Program-made: the position numbers and the translations under genes
From: Azospirillum brasilense
GTDB taxonomy: Bacteria; Pseudomonadota; Alphaproteobacteria; Azospirillales; Azospirillaceae
Assembly: GCF_001315015.1 (NCBI RefSeq)
Contig: NZ_CP012914.1
Span: forward strand, 434,001-498,000
Length of the DNA stretch: 64,000 nt
Direction of reading: 5' to 3'
The notes under the pieces: generated by a model
The model's database searches: none
Told to the model about the DNA's origin: nothing
The model's input: only the letters and a program-made list of their open reading frames with translations
Shown here: one piece after another, positions 1 to 9,082 of the stretch
Layout of the letters: each line of letters begins with the position of its first letter
Position numbering within the stretch: the first letter of the stretch is position 1

Positions 1-68
1 GACTGGGCGACGGCGGAGCCGGCCATCAGGGCGAGGGCCGACGCGGCGGCGATCATAAGGGTACGCAT
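1..68 (-). CDS. N-terminus of an exported protein (partial)
   Basis: Only the first 22 codons are in the window; the gene continues past the left edge. They read MRTLMIAAASALALMAGSAV and then AQ, a textbook signal peptide with a short basic start, a hydrophobic core and an Ala-x-Ala-like cleavage site. The ATG at 68 is preceded by GGAGAG with a 6-base spacer. An in-frame ATG at 74 sits directly against that ribosome binding site and is a poorer start. The mature protein cannot be identified. Confidence 0.6.
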   Translation of the reverse strand, partial: MRTLMIAAASALALMAGSAVAQ

Positions 69-395
69 CCTCATCTCTCCATCTGGTGGCGGCGCCCTTT
101 GGCCGGGCGCCCTCCTGGCGGGGGTTCGGGCGGTGACTCGGTCTGGCGCCCTGCGGCGCGCCCGTCCCCCATTCGCCCATCCCCAACAGGAGGCCCGGCA
201 CATCGTTGCGGCAAAACCGAACGGTCATCCAATCTCTTGGCCCGATCTTTTGGCGAACCGCCCACCGTCCGGACTTTCCGTCCGCTCCCATCCAGGTGCG
301 GACGCCGGGCGATTCCGGAGCAGCCGGGCGCCCCGCGGAACAGGCCGCCGCCAAATGAGTTGACGCAAGCACCGCTACGGCACGTCGAGGCAGGA
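69..395. other. Intergenic region, divergent promoters expected
   Basis: This stretch separates the leftward exported-protein gene from the rightward phospholipase D gene, so both promoters should lie here. I see no convincing small gene: reading frames across it have no ribosome binding site and no recognisable protein. No clear promoter hexamers or operator repeats were recognised. Confidence 0.5.
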
Positions 396-1973
396 ATGAA
401 CGATCATCGGGATGCGGCGGACCTTGCCGGGGCAGGGCCCATCCTGCGCCCCGGCGCCACCTGCTGGCGGACCGAACGCGCGGACCGGGTGGCCGTGCTG
501 GTCGACGGCGCCGCCTTCTTCGCGGCTGTGCGCGCCGCCCTGCTGCGGGCGCGGCGGTCGGTGATCCTGCTCGGCTGGGACATCGATCCACGGATGCGCC
601 TCGACCCCCACGACCCGGAAACGCTGGGCGATTTCCTCGCCCGCCTGATCCGCCGCCACCCGTCGCTGCAGATCCACGCGCTGAAGTGGGACATGCCGTT
701 CCCGATTTCGCTGGAGCACCCGCACGGGCCGCTGGAGCGGCTGAACCGGCGCACCGGCCCGCGGTTGACGCTGGAGTTGGACGACGCCCTGCCGGTGGGG
801 GCGGCGCAGCACCAGAAGCTGGTGGTGGTCGACGACGCGCTGGCCTTCTGCGGCGGCATCGATCTGGCCGGCGACCGCTGGGACACACCGGAGCATCGGG
901 ACAACGACCCGCGCCGCCGCTGGCCGACCGGGGAGCTTCACGCGCCGCGCCACGACGTGATGATGGCGGTGGACGGCCCCGCCGCCCGCGCGCTGGGAGT
1001 GATGGCGCGCGAACGCTGGAGCCACGCCACCGGACAGGTTCTGCCGCCCCCGCCGCCGGAAGGCTTCTCGGGCGGCGATCCCTGGCCGGAGGGCCTGCAC
1101 CCGCTGATCACCGACGCGGCCGTGGGCATCGCCCGCACCCTTCCCGACTGTCTGGTCGGCCGTCCGGTCCGCGAGAACGAGGCGCTGACCTTCGCCGCCA
1201 TCGCCGAGGCGCGCCACAGCATCTATCTGGAGAACCAGTATTTCGCCTCCTTCCGCGTGGCCGAGGCGTTGGCCCGGCGGCTGCGCGAGCCGGACGGGCC
1301 GGAGGTGGTGGTCGTCGTCCCCATGGAAAGCCCGAGCTGGTTCGACCGCATGGCCATGGACACGCCGCGCGGCGTGGTGCTTCAGGAGCTGCGCGCCGCC
1401 GACCGCCACGGGCGCCTGCGCGCCATGACGCCGCTGACCGAGGGCGGCAACGGCATCGTCGTGCATTCCAAGCTCATGGTGGTGGACGACCGGCTGCTGC
1501 GCATCGGGTCGAGCAATCTGAACAACCGCTCCATGGGCTACGACACCGAATGCGATCTGGCGGTGGAGGCCCAGCCCGGCGACCGCAGCACCGCCAACGC
1601 CATCGGCGCGGTGCGCAACCGCCTGCTGGCCGAGCATATGGGGGTGGACCCGTCGGAAATGACCGCCGCCGTCCGCGCCACGGGCCGTCTGGTGGCCGCC
1701 ATCGACCGGCTGAACAAAACGTCCGGGCGCCGTCTGGCGCCGCTGCCCGACACCGACCCCGGCCTGACCGAGCAGGCCTTCGCCGCTCTGCGCATCGCCG
1801 ATCCCGACCGTCCGGAAGAGGCTTGGGCCGTGTGGAAACGCATGCCCCCGGCCCCGGCGCCGGCCCGTTCCCTGACCCGCGCGGTGGGGGCGGCCCTGTT
1901 CACCGCCGGGGCGATCGCCGGGGTCTATGCCGTTGCACAGGCGATGGTCGAGACCGAGCGCGGCGACCGCTGA
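396..1973 (+). CDS. Phospholipase D family protein
   Basis: A 525-residue protein of the phospholipase D superfamily with both HKD catalytic motifs: HQKLVVVDD in the first half and HSKLMVVDD in the second, each followed by the usual G-G/S-x-N/D element (CGGIDLAGDRW; IGSSNLNNRS). This duplicated layout fits phosphodiesterases such as phospholipase D and cardiolipin synthase. A hydrophobic segment near the C-terminus (AVGAALFTAGAIAGVYAVA) may anchor it in the membrane. The reading frame stays open far upstream, but the ATG at 396 follows AGGCAGGA, and the residues before it have no PLD character. Likely a membrane phospholipid-modifying enzyme; the substrate cannot be read from sequence. Confidence 0.9.
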   Translation: MNDHRDAADLAGAGPILRPGATCWRTERADRVAVLVDGAAFFAAVRAALLRARRSVILLGWDIDPRMRLDPHDPETLGDFLARLIRRHPSLQIHALKWDMPFPISLEHPHGPLERLNRRTGPRLTLELDDALPVGAAQHQKLVVVDDALAFCGGIDLAGDRWDTPEHRDNDPRRRWPTGELHAPRHDVMMAVDGPAARALGVMARERWSHATGQVLPPPPPEGFSGGDPWPEGLHPLITDAAVGIARTLPDCLVGRPVRENEALTFAAIAEARHSIYLENQYFASFRVAEALARRLREPDGPEVVVVVPMESPSWFDRMAMDTPRGVVLQELRAADRHGRLRAMTPLTEGGNGIVVHSKLMVVDDRLLRIGSSNLNNRSMGYDTECDLAVEAQPGDRSTANAIGAVRNRLLAEHMGVDPSEMTAAVRATGRLVAAIDRLNKTSGRRLAPLPDTDPGLTEQAFAALRIADPDRPEEAWAVWKRMPPAPAPARSLTRAVGAALFTAGAIAGVYAVAQAMVETERGDR

Positions 1974-1994
1974 ACGGTTCGCCGCAACCGGTCG

Positions 1995-3272
1995 TCAGGC
2001 GGCGCGCTTCCGGACGCCGGACACACTGCGCAGATCCTCCTCCAGACCGTTCAGCCGGCCCAGCCCGCCGCTGATCGCGTCCAGCTCGCGCCGCAGCCCT
2101 TCGGGAACACGCAGGTCCCCGGCGAAACCGGCCAGCGTGTCGGCCAGGGAATCGCCCAGCCGGTCCAACTCGCCCATCAGCCGCCGCTCGTGCCCGGCGA
2201 CGTCCTGCTGGCCGGCGCTGAGGCTTTGCAGGCGATCGGCCAGATCGGACAGCAGCGCGTGCTCGGCGGCCACCTTGGCCTGGGCGTCCTGCCCGGCGAT
2301 CTGCTGGGCGATCGCCTGCTGCATGCGGTCGATGCCCTTCTGGATCACCTGGATGGCCTCGTTCGACTGGCGGGCCAGATCGCGCACCTCGTTGGCCACC
2401 ACGCGGAAGCCGTGGCCGTATTCCCCGGCCCGCGTCGCCTCGATGGCGGCGTTCAGCGCCAGCATGTTGGTGGCGGACATGATGCGGGTGATGGCGTTGA
2501 CCGAATCCTCCAGCGCGCGGGATTCCGCGACGATCTGCTCGAAGCGTGTCAGGTCGGAGGTCGCCTCGGCCCGGCGGCGGTCGAGATGCTCCTGGAGGCT
2601 GGCGAGAAGCGTGTGGTTCTCCGTGGCGCAGCGCTGGGCGTCGTCGTGGCGGCCGGCGATCTGCACCCCGCTGTCGCGGATGAAGCCGACCAGGGCGGCC
2701 ACCGCGTCCTGCGTGTCGGACAGGCGGGCGCGCAGGGCCTGCACCTCCCGCTCCGCCTGATCGAGCGCCGCGCCGACACGGGCCTTGGCCAGCTCCACCG
2801 CCTGCGGCACCTCGGCGATGGCGCGCTCCGCCTCCGGCGGGATGCCCTGGGGGCGGCGCGCGAAGGCCAGCCGGGCGGCGCACAGGCTGCCGAACTCGTC
2901 CAGCGGGCCGTCCATGCCGTTGTCGCGCAGCAGGCGCCGCCACTCCTCCGAATCCCGGTGCAGGGTGACGAACAGGCGGTTGGCCTCGTCCGTCGTCAGC
3001 GTCTCGCCGTCGAAGGTCAGATGCTCGTGAGGGATGAAGTTGAACAGCGACGTGACCATGGTCCGCCGTGTTTCCAGAACCCAATACTGGACGACCATCA
3101 CCACCATGATGGTGACGATCATGCCGAGCGCCGCCGCCGGCCCCTCCGGCACGCCGAACCGGTGCAGCGTGGCGTTCCACAGCGGGTTGAGGAGAACCAC
3201 CACCACGATCACCGGCAGGCCGATGATGAGGAGAAGCAGAGCCTGCGCCTTCAAAAATCCCCTGCTGAGCAT
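1995..3272 (-). CDS. Methyl-accepting chemotaxis-like protein without a periplasmic sensor
   Basis: A 425-residue protein. Two hydrophobic helices lie near the N-terminus (about residues 8-27 and 44-62) with only a short loop between them, then a coiled-coil cytoplasmic region. The chemoreceptor hairpin tip is visible ([20 protein letters not shown] followed by [12 protein letters not shown]), so it should contact CheA/CheW. There is no obvious HAMP domain or periplasmic ligand domain, which points to an intracellular or membrane-state cue. The ATG at 3272 has AGGGAG upstream; an ATG at 3302 is a weaker alternative. It converges with the phospholipase D gene. Confidence 0.85.
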   Translation of the reverse strand: MLSRGFLKAQALLLLIIGLPVIVVVVLLNPLWNATLHRFGVPEGPAAALGMIVTIMVVMVVQYWVLETRRTMVTSLFNFIPHEHLTFDGETLTTDEANRLFVTLHRDSEEWRRLLRDNGMDGPLDEFGSLCAARLAFARRPQGIPPEAERAIAEVPQAVELAKARVGAALDQAEREVQALRARLSDTQDAVAALVGFIRDSGVQIAGRHDDAQRCATENHTLLASLQEHLDRRRAEATSDLTRFEQIVAESRALEDSVNAITRIMSATNMLALNAAIEATRAGEYGHGFRVVANEVRDLARQSNEAIQVIQKGIDRMQQAIAQQIAGQDAQAKVAAEHALLSDLADRLQSLSAGQQDVAGHERRLMGELDRLGDSLADTLAGFAGDLRVPEGLRRELDAISGGLGRLNGLEEDLRSVSGVRKRAA

Positions 3273-3576
3273 CGCTCCCTCGTCACCCTGTCCAGTGGTC
3301 ATACCGAATCCCCGCGCAATCAAAAGGACACCGTGGCCCCTCATGTTCGCGCATCGTAAAACCACACACCGTAAAAGGTAAAGAAGCATTGATTTTGCCC
3401 TGCATTCGAGACAATTTTTTCGGATGATCGCGACTCCGGCGGAGTGGTGGAGCGGGACGGGCAAGTCGGAGCTGGAAAAACGACCGGAAATCGGGCCGGA
3501 ATCGAAGCGGGCGAGCCGTTTCCGGCCCGCCCGTTCTTGTTCAAGCGCAATGTGCGTCAAATGGCAGCATGGCCCG
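3273..3576. other. Intergenic region with a strong hairpin
   Basis: This region holds the promoter of the leftward chemoreceptor-like gene; the AT-rich part at 3340-3425 is the likely site. A GC-rich hairpin at 3508-3533 (CGGGCG and GCCG pairing with CGGC and CGCCCG around a four-base loop) lies just past the stop of the OmpA gene and may end that operon, although it has no good T run on the minus strand. No small gene is supported. Confidence 0.4.
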
Positions 3577-4344
3577 TCAGGAGCGCGTCTCCGCCACCGA
3601 GCCCGGCTCGGAGATCACGATGTCGACGCGGCGGTTCTGCTGGCGTCCCGACTCCGTGCTGTTGGAGGCGACCGGCTGGGCCGACCCCAGGCCCTGGGCG
3701 GCGATGCGGCTGGGGTTGACGCCGCGCGCGGTCAGCGCGTCGCGCACCGCCATGGCCCGCTCCTCGGACAGGCGCAGGTTGGTGGCCGACGAACCGGTGG
3801 TGTCGGTGTAGCCCTCGATCCGCACGGTCCGTTCCGGATTGCGCTGGAGGAAGTTGGCGAGTTCGCTCAGACGCGCGTCGGCGCCCGGAGTCAGGCGGGC
3901 GCTGCCGGTGGCGAACAGAACGTCGCCCAGCGACATCACCAGACCGCGCTCCGTCCGCTCTGCCTGGAGGGCGCGGATCTGGTCCTGGAGGCGGTAGGTC
4001 TCGGCGTTGGCGACGACCTGCTGCGCGCCCTTCATCGCCGCCACGTCCTGGGCGATCTGGAGCTGCCGGTTGGCGAGATAGGCCTGATGATCCATCTCCG
4101 CGGTGTTGCCGTCGCTGCGCGCCCGCTCACCGCGCTGCAGCGCCTCTTCGGCGCGGCGCAGCTCCAGCGTGGCGTTGCTGGCCAGCTGCGGGTTGGCGGC
4201 GGCGCTGGAATAGGATTGGCGCGCCTGGGCCAGGGCCGGCGTGTCGTCCGGGGTGGCGCAGGCGCCGAGCGACAGGGCGACGACGCCCAGCGAGGCCAGG
4301 GCCAGGCTTTTTCTCACCGTTTGGGCCTTCTTTTGGGTGTGCAT
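3577..4344 (-). CDS. OmpA family protein with DUF4398 N-terminus
   Basis: A 255-residue outer-membrane-linked protein. The N-terminus is a lipoprotein signal (residues about 13-29, ending LSLGAC, lipobox Cys 29). A helical DUF4398-type segment follows, with the OmpA/MotB peptidoglycan-binding domain in the C-terminal half ([36 protein letters not shown]). The ATG at 4344 has GGAGGG upstream and shares one base with the stop of the preceding lipoprotein gene, so translation is probably coupled. Expected role: tethering the outer membrane to peptidoglycan. Confidence 0.92.
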   Translation of the reverse strand: MHTQKKAQTVRKSLALASLGVVALSLGACATPDDTPALAQARQSYSSAAANPQLASNATLELRRAEEALQRGERARSDGNTAEMDHQAYLANRQLQIAQDVAAMKGAQQVVANAETYRLQDQIRALQAERTERGLVMSLGDVLFATGSARLTPGADARLSELANFLQRNPERTVRIEGYTDTTGSSATNLRLSEERAMAVRDALTARGVNPSRIAAQGLGSAQPVASNSTESGRQQNRRVDIVISEPGSVAETRS

Positions 4345-4868
4345 CACGGTGTGCCCTCCAGCGTGCGCGGGGAATCCCAGGTCGAGGTCCCGCTCATGCC
4401 CGACGGGGCCAGGGGAGCTGTGGCGGACGCGGCGGGCGCCCGGCCCGCAGCGCCCGGCATACCGGCGCCCGGCATACCGGCGTTGGGCAGCCCGGCGTTG
4501 GGGTTGGCGAGCGTGCGCACGGCGCTGGCGGCCTGCTGCGCTGTCGCGCGCTGCGAACGCACGGTGGCGAGTTCGGCGTCGGCCTGCGCCTGCTCGGCGA
4601 GACGGCGGGCCTGGGTCCGCTCGTCCTCGCGCATCGCGGCGTCGGCAGCGGCCAGCTTCTCGCGGGCGGACTGGAACTCCGCGGGGGCGTGTTGGAGGGC
4701 GCCGGCCCGTTCGGCCTGCTGGATGGCTTGCGCCGACGCGCCGAGCTGGGCGGTCGGCGGCGGCACGCTGCCGGCGCAGGCGGCCAGCCCGAGCGACGCC
4801 GACAGGATGACAACGGCCCTCCAACCCACCCTGGGCCATCCCAATGTCGAATTGCTGTTGCGGTTCAT
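4344..4868 (-). CDS. DUF4398 domain lipoprotein
   Basis: A 174-residue predicted lipoprotein: a basic N-terminus, a hydrophobic stretch and the lipobox LAAC near residue 31. The middle is a charged, alanine-rich helical region (EFQSAREKLAAADAAMRED) typical of DUF4398, which occurs next to OmpA-like proteins. The tail has a short repeated N-A-G-x-P pattern (PNAGLPNAGMPGAGMPGA). It is the first gene of a two-gene operon and its stop overlaps the OmpA start. Probably an envelope structural partner; no enzymatic motif is visible. Confidence 0.85.
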   Translation of the reverse strand: MNRNSNSTLGWPRVGWRAVVILSASLGLAACAGSVPPPTAQLGASAQAIQQAERAGALQHAPAEFQSAREKLAAADAAMREDERTQARRLAEQAQADAELATVRSQRATAQQAASAVRTLANPNAGLPNAGMPGAGMPGAAGRAPAASATAPLAPSGMSGTSTWDSPRTLEGTP

Positions 4869-4990
4869 GCTGCGGCTTCCCGAATGACCGCGGCACACGG
4901 CCGCGGGAGAGTGTTCGCCGCTCCAACGCGCCGCCGGGTGGAAGGTTCCTTCTCCGCACATCCGCGCCGGGAAACGCTCCGCTTGCGCGC

Positions 4991-5020
4991 AAAAAGACGG
5001 CCGGGGGAGTGCCCCGGCCG
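4991..5020 (-). terminator. Rho-independent terminator of the curlin-like repeat gene
   Basis: On the minus strand a perfect 9-base stem (CGGCCGGGG with CCCCGGCCG, five-base loop) is followed by TCTTTTT. It lies about 40 bases past the stop of the repeat protein gene at 5059. Confidence 0.8.
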
Positions 5021-5058
5021 CAAGGTCTGCCTGGATGGGAGGGTGGATGGGGAGGGGG

Positions 5059-5589
5059 TTACTTCTGGATGCCGATGACCTGCTGCTGGGCCTTGTTGCC
5101 GATGCCGGCGGCGAGGTTGGAGACGGTGCCGAGGTTCTGGTTGAACAGGGCGCCCGGCGCGCCGAACTGCATGGCCTTGACCTGCTGCTGGGCGGTGTTG
5201 CCGATGCCGACCGCGCTGTTGCTGACGGTGCCGGCGTTGCTGTTGAAGCCGCCCAGAGCGAAGGGCGTCTTCACACCGCCGCCGCCCGCCTGCATGCCGA
5301 AGACCTGCTGCTTGGCGGTGTTGCCGACGCCGGCGGCGAGGTTGGAGACGTTGCCCAGGTTGGAGGCGGTGCCGAAGGGCCCGGCCAGCCCGCCGCCTGC
5401 CTGGACGCCCATCACCTGCTGCTGCGCCTTGTTCTGGATGCCCGCGGCGGTGTTGGAGATGACCCCCAGGTTGCTGGCGTTGCCGAGCGGGATGCCGCCG
5501 GTCATCAGGTCGCCGGCGAAGGCCGGGCCAAAGGAGGCGGCGGAGCAGAGCAGGACGGCGGCGGTGGCGATCAGGGTGGTGCGGCGCAT
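5059..5589 (-). CDS. Secreted protein with four curlin-like repeats
   Basis: A 176-residue protein with a clear signal peptide (residues 1-25, ending GPAFA). The mature part is built from four 24-residue repeats at 40-63, 77-100, 118-141 and 152-175, separated by glycine-rich linkers of 10 to 17 residues. Each repeat carries the core VSNxAAGIxNxAQQQ with a final Gln four residues later. The G-x-x-N-x-A-x-x-Q pattern is close to the curlin (CsgA/CsgB) repeat, so a beta-solenoid or amyloid-like surface fibre is a reasonable guess. No csgG, csgE or csgF homologue is nearby. The ATG at 5589 starts the signal peptide; its own terminator follows the gene, so it is probably monocistronic. Confidence 0.8.
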   Translation of the reverse strand: MRRTTLIATAAVLLCSAASFGPAFAGDLMTGGIPLGNASNLGVISNTAAGIQNKAQQQVMGVQAGGGLAGPFGTASNLGNVSNLAAGVGNTAKQQVFGMQAGGGGVKTPFALGGFNSNAGTVSNSAVGIGNTAQQQVKAMQFGAPGALFNQNLGTVSNLAAGIGNKAQQQVIGIQK

Positions 5590-5793
5590 GGTGTGTTTCC
5601 TTCCGGTGTCTGGGGGGAGTTGGCTGCCGGTTCCGTCTGCGTCGGGGCCCGGCCTGTCCGATGACCAGACACTACGCCCCGCCGCCCATCCCCGCTGTGG
5701 CCTGCGCCACACTCGGACGCGGTTTGCTTTCGCAGCTCCAAGTTTGACGTTCATCAAGACTCCGTCCGGCAAAGCGGTGTTTCCTCGCGTCCC

Positions 5794-6459
5794 ATGACCA
5801 CCGACCTTCTTCTCGCCGCCCTGTTCCTGTTCGCCACCCACGCCGTGCCGTCCTGGCCGGGGGTGCGGCCGTGGCTGATCGCCCGGCTGGGGTGGGGCGG
5901 GTTCGTCGCCCTGCATTCGCTGGGCTCGCTGCTGGCGCTCGGCCTCTTCGTCTGGGCCTACCGCGAGGCCGGGGGCGGCGAGCCGCTGTTCGTTCCCGCC
6001 GGCTGGGCGGCGCCGCTGGTCGTCGCGCTGATGCCGCTGTCCTTCCTGCTGATCGCCGCCCGCGTCACCAGCAAGGCCGGCGCGCCCGACGCCCCCAACC
6101 CGCCGCGGGGCATCTATCGGATCACCCGCTTTCCCGGCAGCATGGGGCTGTTGCTGTGGGCGCTGCTGCACCTGCAAGCCACCGGGGACGGGCGGCGGGT
6201 CGTGCTGTTCGTCGCGATGGCGGCCATCGCCCTGTTCGCCATGGTCAAGAACGATTGGCTGCTGCGCCGTGGTGCTGCCGGGCGGGCCTACCGGGCGGAA
6301 ACCTCCGCTCTGCCCTTCGCCGCGATCCTGGCCGGACGCCAGAGCTTTCGTCCCGGAGAGATCGGCTGGGGCCGTGTTCTGGGGGCGCTGACCGCCTATG
6401 CCGCGATGATCGCGGTTCATCCCTGGCTGTTCGGAGTCAGCCCGCTCTATTGGCTGTAG
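5794..6459 (+). CDS. NnrU family membrane protein
   Basis: A 221-residue integral membrane protein with about six hydrophobic segments. It matches the NnrU family: the N-terminal segment with ATHAVPSW, the G-W-G-G-F-x-x-L-H-S region, and PPRGIYRITRFPGSMG in the middle. NnrU proteins are linked to nitric oxide and nitrite metabolism in denitrifiers and are related to the isoprenoid enzyme Z-ISO. No denitrification genes lie nearby here, so the role is uncertain. Confidence 0.85.
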   Translation: MTTDLLLAALFLFATHAVPSWPGVRPWLIARLGWGGFVALHSLGSLLALGLFVWAYREAGGGEPLFVPAGWAAPLVVALMPLSFLLIAARVTSKAGAPDAPNPPRGIYRITRFPGSMGLLLWALLHLQATGDGRRVVLFVAMAAIALFAMVKNDWLLRRGAAGRAYRAETSALPFAAILAGRQSFRPGEIGWGRVLGALTAYAAMIAVHPWLFGVSPLYWL

Positions 6460-6536
6460 CGGAAAGGCCTGCGGCACGCCGGTGCGGTCCGCCTGTTGAC
6501 GGTCAAGACAACAGACCACCGAGGAGGGACAGCGCC

Positions 6537-6806
6537 ATGGAGCATCACACCGGCCCCGACGACCCCCGCGTCCGCGAGCGCGCCCACGCCATCTGGGAGC
6601 GCGAGGGCCGTCCCGAGGGGCGCCACATCGCGCATTGGCAGCAGGCCGCCCGCGAGATCGCCGAGGAGGACGCCGTGCCCGGTCCGGAAGCCGGGCTGCA
6701 AACCCCCGACAGCGCCAGCGAGCGCGCCCTGCACGAGGCCGCCGAGCATCTGCGCGGCGTGGACACGCACAGCCACCACCGCCAGTCGTCGCCGGCGGAA
6801 GGCTGA
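6537..6806 (+). CDS. DUF2934 small protein
   Basis: An 89-residue acidic, histidine-rich protein. The N-terminal part (VRERAHAIWEREGRPEGRH then HWQQAAREI) is the DUF2934 signature, common in short proteins of soil proteobacteria and of unknown function. The ATG at 6537 has a good ribosome binding site (GAGGAGGG, eight-base spacer). The C-terminal tail is rich in His and Ser and looks disordered. It follows nnrU by about 80 bases and may be co-transcribed. Confidence 0.8.
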   Translation: MEHHTGPDDPRVRERAHAIWEREGRPEGRHIAHWQQAAREIAEEDAVPGPEAGLQTPDSASERALHEAAEHLRGVDTHSHHRQSSPAEG

Positions 6807-6816
6807 CGGCGGCCCG

Positions 6817-7554
6817 TCAGTCCTCGTCGTCCAGGGACAGCTGGCGAACCTCCAACCGGGGATCGGGCCGTTGGGAATTGGGCTGCGGCAGCGGGCGCGG
6901 CTCCGCCGCCCGGCCCGCGGCGGGAGGCGGCGCGGCGCGGGGCGGGCGCAGCGGTTTGTTCACCGTCCCCCGCGGCCCGATGCTCGGCTCGTCGCCGAAG
7001 TCGGGCAGGGGCGGGCAGCGGTCCATCACCGCGCGCATCAGGACGGCGACGCGGTCCGTCTGCTTGCGCAGGCCCTGCCCGCGCTCCCCGTCGTAGAGCG
7101 GGTCGTCGAGGAACTTGCGGATCTCCATCAGCGCGCGGAACTCCACCCCCACCGTCTCGTGGGTGCCGATGGGCAGCGCCTTAACCCGCGCGAAGGTGTT
7201 GAAGAAGCCCAGGCTCTCCTCCACGAACAGGATCACCATGCGGGCGTGCAGGCGTTCCAGCGCGGTGGTCATCGGACCGATCAGCTCCTCCATCTCCGAC
7301 GGGGCGGCGTCCAGCCGTTCCTGGGTCACCGCCGCCAGCGAGAAGAAGTCGCGCACCTTGCGGGAGAATTTGCGGTAGCGGCCCATCCCGCCGACCGACA
7401 CGCGCTCCCGCGCCGCCGCCGCCAGATCCGCGCACGTCTTCAGCATGTCGTCGAGCCGCATCAGCATGCGGGCGACTTCGCGCTGGCGCTGGGCCGCGCT
7501 GACCATGGGGGCGGGCGGTGCCTGCCGGCGGGGAGGGGAGGGGCGGCCGATCAT
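6817..7554 (-). CDS. Hypothetical protein, helical with basic proline-rich tail
   Basis: A 245-residue protein that I do not recognise. Residues about 20-190 are largely helical with regularly spaced hydrophobic positions and no signal peptide or membrane segment. The last 60 residues are Pro/Arg-rich and end in an acidic tip (LSLDDED). Its stop is 10 bases from that of the convergent DUF2934 gene. It is followed upstream by the Deg protease gene on the same strand (34-base gap), so the two may be one transcript. There is no strong ribosome binding site at 7554; an internal ATG at 7506 is possible. Confidence 0.65.
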   Translation of the reverse strand: MIGRPSPPRRQAPPAPMVSAAQRQREVARMLMRLDDMLKTCADLAAAARERVSVGGMGRYRKFSRKVRDFFSLAAVTQERLDAAPSEMEELIGPMTTALERLHARMVILFVEESLGFFNTFARVKALPIGTHETVGVEFRALMEIRKFLDDPLYDGERGQGLRKQTDRVAVLMRAVMDRCPPLPDFGDEPSIGPRGTVNKPLRPPRAAPPPAAGRAAEPRPLPQPNSQRPDPRLEVRQLSLDDED

Positions 7555-7588
7555 CAGACCATGGTTATCCCGATCCGGTTCGCCGGGT

Positions 7589-8695
7589 CTAGTTCGCCGT
7601 GCGGACGTTCAGCACCCGTTCGCTGCCGCCGCGCAGGACGGTCACCTGAAGCGGCGTGCCGGCCCGCACCAGACCCATGCGGTTGCGGAAGTCGGTGGCG
7701 CTGCGCACCGGGCGCCCATTCACCGCGGTCACCACGTCGCCGCTGCGGAAGCCGGCGCGCTCGGCGGCAGACCCGCGCTCCACCTGGGCGATCACCGCCC
7801 CGGCGTCGCCGGCCAGATTCATGCTGTCCGCCAGATCGGGGGTCAGGTCCTGGATGGAGACCCCCAGCCGGCCGCGCCGCACCTCGCCATACTCGACCAG
7901 CTGCTCCATCACCGAGCGGACGATGCTGACCGGAACGGCGAAGCCGATGCCGACCGACCCGCCCGCCGGGCCGATGATGGCGGTGTTGATGCCGACCAGT
8001 TCCCCGTTGAAGTTCACCAGCGCGCCGCCGGAGTTGCCGGGGTTGATGGAGGCGTCGGTCTGGATGAAGTCCTCATACCCCTCGATCTTCAGCCCGCTGC
8101 GGCCGAGCGCCGAGACGATGCCGGAGGTCACCGTCTGGCCCAGCCCGAAGGGGTTGCCGATGGCGACCAGGAAGTCGCCGACCTTGAGCTGGTCCGAATC
8201 GCCCCAGGGCAGGGCGGTCAGCTTCTCCGCCTCGATCTTCAACAGAGCGATGTCGGTCGCCGCGTCCCGCCCGACCAGCTTGGCGCGCAGGCGGCGGCGG
8301 TCCTTCAGGGTGACGGCGATCTCCTGCGCGTTCTCCACCACATGGGCGTTGGTGATGACGTAGCCGCGCCGCGCGTCCACGATCACGCCCGACCCGGCGC
8401 TGACCTGCGGGCGGGCCTGCTGCTCGGGGACGTTGAAGAAACGGCGGAAGAAGGGGTCGCGCAGCAGCGGATTCTCGGCCTGCGGCGCCCGCGACAGAAC
8501 GGCGATGTTGACGACGGCGGGGGTCACCTGCTCCAGCATCGGCGCGATGGTCGTCACCCCGGTGACCCCGGCGGGCAAGGCCGCGGCGGCGGGGGCCAGA
8601 CCCGCGCCCGGAACGCCGATCCCCAAAAGCCCGGCCACGCACGCCGCCCCTGCAAACCGAAGCGCCGCGAACCGAAGCGTCGTCGTCATCGGCAT
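7589..8695 (-). CDS. Deg/HtrA family periplasmic serine protease
   Basis: A 368-residue trypsin-like protease with a signal peptide (about residues 1-39). The catalytic triad is His118 (TNAHVV), Asp148 (TDIALL) and Ser222 (NPGNSGGAL). One C-terminal PDZ domain follows (about 275-365, GRLGVSIQDL to the end). The single PDZ and the length are closer to DegS or short DegQ-type proteins than to two-PDZ DegP. A cleavable-looking signal favours a periplasmic quality-control role. The ATG at 8695 has GGGGAC a few bases upstream; an ATG at 8689 is an alternative. Confidence 0.92.
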   Translation of the reverse strand: MPMTTTLRFAALRFAGAACVAGLLGIGVPGAGLAPAAAALPAGVTGVTTIAPMLEQVTPAVVNIAVLSRAPQAENPLLRDPFFRRFFNVPEQQARPQVSAGSGVIVDARRGYVITNAHVVENAQEIAVTLKDRRRLRAKLVGRDAATDIALLKIEAEKLTALPWGDSDQLKVGDFLVAIGNPFGLGQTVTSGIVSALGRSGLKIEGYEDFIQTDASINPGNSGGALVNFNGELVGINTAIIGPAGGSVGIGFAVPVSIVRSVMEQLVEYGEVRRGRLGVSIQDLTPDLADSMNLAGDAGAVIAQVERGSAAERAGFRSGDVVTAVNGRPVRSATDFRNRMGLVRAGTPLQVTVLRGGSERVLNVRTAN

Positions 8696-9082
8696 CTTGT
8701 CCCCGTTCCTGTTGTTCCGTACCGCGTTGGCGCGGCTGATGTGGGCGAGCGGCGCCCGTGGGTCAAGCCTGCGCACCCTTTGCCCCGCCCCGCGCCGGAG
8801 TATAGGGCAGCGGCGGCGACGGGAGAATCCTCAATGCCGTAGCTCCGCCGTCTTCCAAGCTCCGCTCCGGTGGTGGACTTCCATGATTGGTTGCATGAGG
8901 CCGGGGTGCGGCATCGCGCGCCGCCCATGACTTCATTAAGACTTTGTTCAGCGGGATCTGCGAGGCAGAGGTGCGCAGGATTTGCCTGAAATCCAGACCA
9001 TGTCTGGTGTAACCTCAGTTTTCCTAAGACGTGCTTTCCTCCATGGCGGATTCTCAACAGCGGCCCGCCGACGGTGACGACG
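8696..9082. other. Intergenic region between divergent protease and cheZ genes
   Basis: This 387-base stretch must hold promoters for both flanking genes. A perfect inverted repeat, CCAGAC-3-GTCTGG, lies at 8993-9007, about 75 bases before the cheZ start, and could be an operator. No protein-coding frame in the stretch has a ribosome binding site. Confidence 0.4.
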
